Shown one piece after another: positions 58,982-64,000 of a DNA stretch of 64,000 bases. Position 1 is the first letter of the stretch. The number at the start of each line of letters is the position of its first letter. This DNA comes from Eucalyptus grandis (taxonomy: Eukaryota; Streptophyta; Magnoliopsida; Myrtales; Myrtaceae). The position numbers and the translations under genes were made by a program. The stretch covers positions 10,602,001 to 10,666,000 of the forward strand of contig NC_052613.1 of the NCBI RefSeq assembly GCF_016545825.1, read 5' to 3'. The notes beneath the pieces were generated by a model. The model was given only the letters and a program-made list of their open reading frames with translations. It was not told the origin of the DNA and made no database searches.

Positions 58982-61239
58982 ATTTTCTCATGTCTTATCC
59001 CTAGTTTCTCATTGATGTACTAGGAAACAACTTGGGATAGGGATTTGAGATAGGAAGCACTAAACACCTTTACCTCCATGTCAATTTTGTCTTCCTTTAG
59101 ATGCATGTTCCTAAATTTGTTGATTATCAATCGAATTAATGGGTTTACCATCAAAGGAAATTGACTTGTCATTTTGAGATGCTTTATTGTTGTAATAAGC
59201 CAAGAGAATTATATTCTGAGACATGAAGTAAATGAGTCAAAAAAAAGCAAACAAGGTTAACCTAACATATGCTTAGAAGTTCCCCCTTTTATGCCATTTT
59301 TCTCCCTTTTTAGAAAATGATAGGAAATTTCTCAAGCAAACAATGATTTATGATATGCTTAGGAAAACAAAGACATGAATTGGAATTAAATTTTCTGAAA
59401 ATGTTTTCTTATTTTCTTTTCTTTTTTCAAAAGACTCAATGACTATTACTTCCAAATTGAAATGATTATTGTATTAAATCCACAACTAACCTAGATTACC
59501 GAAACATATGGAAAAGTAAGTAAATTGCAAAGCGTAGATATAGAAAACTTATTTAACCAAAAAACCGATAATAATGACATAAATATGCCCATGAAAAGTG
59601 AGGTTCGATTTCTATCTAGACAAATTGGCAAAGTGAAGCTAAGAGGGTGATTTGACCAGTTGCAATCTTCCATTTATGGTGCCGAGTCCTCTTAACTTTG
59701 GCTTAGTCGAAATGAATATTCTATAGTCCCACACTCTCGTGGACAAAGATAAACACTTGCAACACCAAGAAAAAAAAAATTCAAGGAAAAGAAAGGCAAT
59801 CTCTACATCGCAGTGTCACATTCAATATTGTATCTTTCTTAATACCATCTTAAAGTATCTTATCGCAACTCAAGTACGGTAACATGGTTGTGTGTGTGCA
59901 ACAATGTAGTGCTAAAATATTAAAGAATACATAACAGTTTATAAACAAACACCGCTTCAAAAGTTCAAAAAATAAATATTCATTCCCAAACTCCAAAACC
60001 TACTAAACGAAGGGTCAACAATCACTCATCTCCTTATAACTCTTAACTGCAAGAACATTTAACATTCACTTTAGGCACATATCTAGTATCATCACTACCA
60101 ATCAAAAATATTTTTTGACAAAATGAAATTCGGCCTAAGTCCACTAAGAAATTTTCCATATCCTTAATCAAATCGCCTAGTTGTTACGATCTACCTTTTT
60201 GTCTAGAGGGTAAAAGACATAAGTTTAAGAGTATTGCCTAAAGACGAGCCTACAACTCTCAATTAGGCACATGCTCCCCCAAATCTATACCTTACACGAT
60301 GTGAAAAAATTCAATGTTAAGTCAAATTGATGCTTTGTAGATAGTTGCCACTAGCATATTAGGAAGTATACTTCACTTCTTACACAACTAGAGAAAATCT
60401 AAAGGTAATACTTAACCTTTTTCAGTCACCAACTACAGTATCTTCTTGCTAATTATGAGTCTTAAGGTTTCATTCCCAACTAGGCTAAAATGAAAACAAC
60501 AATAAGAATATTCAAAGTGCGCAATCAAGTGTGCAAACAAAGACTCGGCTTTTGTCTATACGAACATTGAAAGCTCTATTGTAAAGCCTTACGAATTTAT
60601 TCAATTTTGGAAAAAATCCAAATAAAAACCTTCAATGTCCTCATTTTCTCAAAAAAAAAAAAAAAAAAAAGGGGTCTGCAATGGCCATATCAGTCTCAAA
60701 GATGGGTCTAATCTCACAACTTGGACAAGGGCATTTCCATCTTTTATATTTCTTTATTTTATTTCCTTTTGTTTTTTTTTTCATTTTCTTATTTTTATTT
60801 CCAAAAAGATTAACTCAAAAAGGCTAACACTTAAAAAAAAAAAAAAATAGGAAAAACTACCGAGGCGAGGAGGGGCTGCCAGCCCTCTTGCTTATATTTT
60901 TTTCTTTCTTTTTTTAAGTTTTAACCTTTTATTCTTTTCTTATATTTTTTTTGGAAAAAATGGAAAAAAAAAGAAAGAGAAAAGGAAAGAAATTTTTTTA
61001 AGAAAAATGTGACAGATGGAAATTCCCTTGACTAACTAGTGAGGTTAGGCCTTTCTTTGCCATTGACATGGCCATTTCTAACTTTTGTTTGAAACAAAAT
61101 CCACTTCAAGTGAGAAAATAAAAGCATTTCAAAGCCTTATTTTGAATTTTCCCTTCAAGTTTTGAGTAAAAAAAAATTTATCAAAGATTTTCGCACAATT
61201 AAAAAAAAAAAAAAAACTAAGACTAATCAGTTTTACAGT
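58982..61239. other. AT-rich spacer with homopolymers
   Basis: No gene. Several A or T runs occur (60650-60670, 60830-60847, 61200-61216). TTCCCCCTTTTA (59281) and GCTCCCCCAAA (60272) resemble Sirevirus internal tracts, so part may be an older element. Confidence 0.4.
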
Positions 61240-61574
61240 CTAGTTCAGTTCCGAGGTGGAACCGGCAACTGGACCCATTGACCGGTCCGATCCAGTCCGG
61301 TCTAGTGAAACCAGTAAATTTGCTTTTTGGAGCCAAAAATAAAATGGAAAATTGAAGAAATTATGAGGAATTAGGGTTTGTTTCTTAAAAAATTTAAATA
61401 TCATAATTAGTGGTCTGGTCCGGTCGGTGTGGTCCGTCAAGTTCCCGACCGACCGGCCACAAGTTCCAAAAGTGAGAACCGGGAACCAAAACGCCCTCTT
61501 TGGGAACCACCCAAAACCAATTGATTCGGTCCAGTCCAAGTGTTCCTGCTTCGGGCGCCTAGTGCACACACCTA
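61240..61574 (-). repeat. Dispersed repeat (copy 4), TAGGTGTGTGCAC end
   Basis: On the minus strand it starts TAGGTGTGTGCACTAGG and continues with GGTTCCC, GGTCGG and CCGGTCC words, ending near GGAACTGAACTAGACTG. The 109-codon minus frame is repeat-derived. Confidence 0.45.
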
Positions 61575-61720
61575 ACGAAAACTACTCAAAATCTAATTTT
61601 TAAGTTTCTTCCTAATTTTAGAAAAATAAAAATGTCCCAAATTTTTAAAAATAAATTAATGCTATTAGTTTTAAATCGAGAATAGGGACTTGGGTGGAAC
61701 CTCCGAATCCGGTCCAAGTC

Positions 61721-61768
61721 GGGACCGACCTAGATCACCAAGCCGGGACCGACCTAGATCACCAAGCC
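61721..61768 (+). repeat. 24-bp tandem duplication
   Basis: Two exact adjacent copies of a unit starting GGGACCGACCTAG and ending ACCAAGCC. Confidence 0.9.
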
Positions 61769-61899
61769 CTCAGCATGATTGGGCTTGATATGCAGGCTTA
61801 GTCTAGCTCAAAATTGAGCCCACCCAAAAAGAAAACCTAAATAAGTAAGCCCGACCCACAATAAAACCCCAACTCATAATTAAACTAAGCCACCAAAAA

Positions 61900-62830
61900 A
61901 CTACAATTAACTAGGCCCAAAATAAGTAGGCCCACAAACAACGCAAGCCTGGCCGGCAAAACCCACAAGCCGAGCCCGACCCGGCTCGTCTCTTCCCTTG
62001 CCTGCAGGAATTTTGCTGCGTTGGAGACGGCCGCGGCAAGCGACGCCACTCGTCTCCGACCGGTCGAGGGTGCCTCCGGCCATCGCCTTGGCTAAGCCGG
62101 GCCGAAAGCTCGACCGTCACCTCGACACTCCAATGACAGCTATAGTGGACGCCGCTTGGGTGCCTAATCCACCAGAATTCCGAGGACCTCTATGGGTGAC
62201 CACAAGCCGAGCAAAAGCACAGCCATCTCGACTACGACGCCTCAACAGGTCGAGACTGAGCATGGGTGACTCGATTTTAGCCGAAACAGGGGAACGAAAA
62301 CTGGATCTCATCAGGGCATTTCATCGAACGGGTGCAGTGTGCTCTTGAATTGTAAAGTTTGCGGCTTAACCGAGACTCGAAGTAGCGTCAAGACCCTCGA
62401 AGGACGATAAACAATACTGACTACAACACAACACGAGGGCTACAGGAACTGGCGGGCCAATGTCGGTTGGTCGTCAGCCAAGGCTCAATTATGTCCATCG
62501 CTGAAGAAACCTTCTCTCCCCCCCTCTCCCTTTAATCCCAACTGGCAGGCGCGCATGGCCTCTACCACCGCCACCTGCCGTGCCAACCTGCCGTCGACCG
62601 TCAACCCCGTCGACGGCTACCCCTGCTTGCTGCCGCGTACGGTGTCCTCTATTTTGCAGAGATGGGCAATGTGAGGGCTGGGCTGGAGGGGAAAAGGAAA
62701 ATGGGTCGGGCCTAAGCGGGAAAGAAGAAGAAGAAGAAGAAGAAGAGAAAAAGAAAGAAGGCTGGGCCGGCTGGCCCAGCCGAGTCTCATTTTTTCTTTT
62801 TTAAATAATAATTAGTTAATAATTAATAAT
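61900..62830. other. GC-richer block, no supported gene
   Basis: Short frames on both strands (61911-62348, 62580-62804) are Arg/Pro/Ser-rich and unfamiliar. A GAA-rich tract lies at 62725-62760. The GC rise resembles the repeat-associated block at 52970-53300. Confidence 0.35.
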
Positions 62831-63400
62831 AAATTTTATTACTATTAATGCAAATGCTCCTTATACCTTTATGCTATGCAATTTGATAAAATTATTTTTG
62901 ATAGGGGTCGGGTCGATTCCTAATATTTTAAAGTAAGAAATTACTAAATAGGATGCTAAATTTTAGATGTTAACAATAAGATACCTATACAATTAAATAT
63001 TTTCCTCAATTTAAAATAGGAAATAAATGTAATCAAGATCCTGATTAATTCTTAAAGATCGAATTTTCAATTGTCTACACAATTTAAACAGGAAATTACT
63101 ATTTGGAGAATGCCTAAAATCTCAACCAATTTGTGTTAGAATCGTAGAACCAAAATTTAGGCAATTGAATATTTAAATAAATAAATAACTTAAGAAATTA
63201 CTAGAATTGATTACCGACTCAAACGACAACTGACATTGAGGGGGGCGAAGGAATATTGATGATGGTGGTAACTGACGAGAAACTACAACAAGCTAGGACA
63301 GCAACATTAGGGATTGTGAAAATCACAATGAAATCTTTGGATCTTCGATACTCAACTCCTTTGATGAAGTTGAAGAACTAAGTGTTGCGGAGGTCTTCTC
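62831..63400. other. AT-rich spacer
   Basis: Nothing recognised. Confidence 0.5.
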
Positions 63401-63410
63401 AAAATTTTAA

Positions 63411-63888
63411 GGGTTAATATCATGAAAGACCCCAAATTGGTATACGTGTGACAAATTTACCCCCAAACTAATTTTTTAACCATAAAAAAACTGGTACATT
63501 TATAACAAATTTACCCCAATTGATAATAAAAAAAAATCCCAAACTGATTTATTCGACGGCCAAAAACCTTAAACTGATACATTTGTGACAAATATACCCT
63601 CCTTAAATTAGATTCATACTATAAAAAATTACAAAAATCATATAATTGTGACAAACGAACAGTAAAATCTCAAACTGGTAGACTAGTCAACTATCACGTG
63701 TCATTTAACTTAGTAATTTGATAGTAAAATTTAACGAAAATTAACAGAATGTAAATTTATCACAAGTATACTAATTTGGGATAAACTTGTCAAATGTGTA
63801 TCAATTTGAGGTTTTTGGTGGTCAAAAATTAATTTTGAATAAATTTGTCACAAGTATACTAATTTTGGATTTTTTAATGTATTAGCCC
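63411..63888. mobile_element. MULE-type MITE
   Basis: The left end GGGTTAATATCATGAAAGAC and inverted right end GGGCTAATACATTAAAAAAT match, and both continue to a shared TGTGACAAATTTA. Flanks AAATTTTAA (63402-63410) and TAATTTCAA (63889-63897) match at seven of nine bases. Internally, ACAAATTTACCCC-type words repeat. 478 bp, no coding capacity. Confidence 0.7.
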
Positions 63889-64000
63889 TAATTTCAATGC
63901 ATTCTAACTTAGAACAAATGCGTACTCACCATTTTTGTAATATGGCACATTGAGCTCTCTAATTTTGATTCACAAGTCGGCCGTTCGATTTTCTCCATCA

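Noticed and set aside
61998..62348. 116-codon frame in the GC-richer block
   Set aside because: No recognisable motif, opposite-strand frames equally open, and no clear promoter.
1..64000. CRISPR arrays, bacterial operons, rRNA genes, complete tRNA genes
   Set aside because: None seen; the window is typical plant nuclear DNA.

Overview
The window looks like nuclear DNA of a woody eudicot. Plant R2R3-MYB genes with the standard two introns, a plant-only microRNA and abundant Ty1/copia, Ty3/gypsy, MULE and Harbinger-type repeats all point that way. A Myrtales genome such as Eucalyptus is my guess, from gene style only. Intact coding capacity is low: two MYB genes and one microRNA gene are the only loci I would call functional.

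Layout. 1-11 kb is repeat-rich: a GC-rich MULE foldback (1066-2200), a decayed copia element (about 3300-6600) split by a Harbinger-like MITE, and AT-rich spacer. 12.0-18.6 kb holds two tandem same-strand R2R3-MYB genes of the flavonoid-repressor type (MYBC2/MYB27/FaMYB1-like). 19-31 kb is mostly spacer, with possible terminal exons of an unrecognised gene (23.3-23.6 kb), a second MULE, a degenerate tandem-repeat field (27.8-28.7 kb) and a Tourist-like MITE. A 114-bp SINE-like insertion follows at 31.3 kb. 32.4-46.4 kb is one 14-kb Ty3/gypsy element, bounded by matching LTRs and an AAACA duplication, into which a MITE (itself holding a 3.1-kb solo LTR), a Sirevirus fragment and a TRIM have inserted.

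47.2-48.9 kb contains the most interesting locus, a MIR858 gene. The mature miR858 sequence lies at 47674-47694 and its pairing partner about 1.1 kb downstream near 48798-48816. The inverted arms extend well beyond the microRNA, and a plausible 954-nt intron lies in what would be the loop. 50-64 kb is again transposon-derived: a LINE fragment, two minus-strand Sirevirus LTR regions with a large palindrome, GC-rich repeats and a third MULE-type MITE.

How the genes may work together: miR858 is known in other plants to target the R3-repeat codons of flavonoid MYBs. Both MYB genes here carry that site, the first with better complementarity than the second. The window therefore holds a microRNA and two members of its target family about 30 kb apart.
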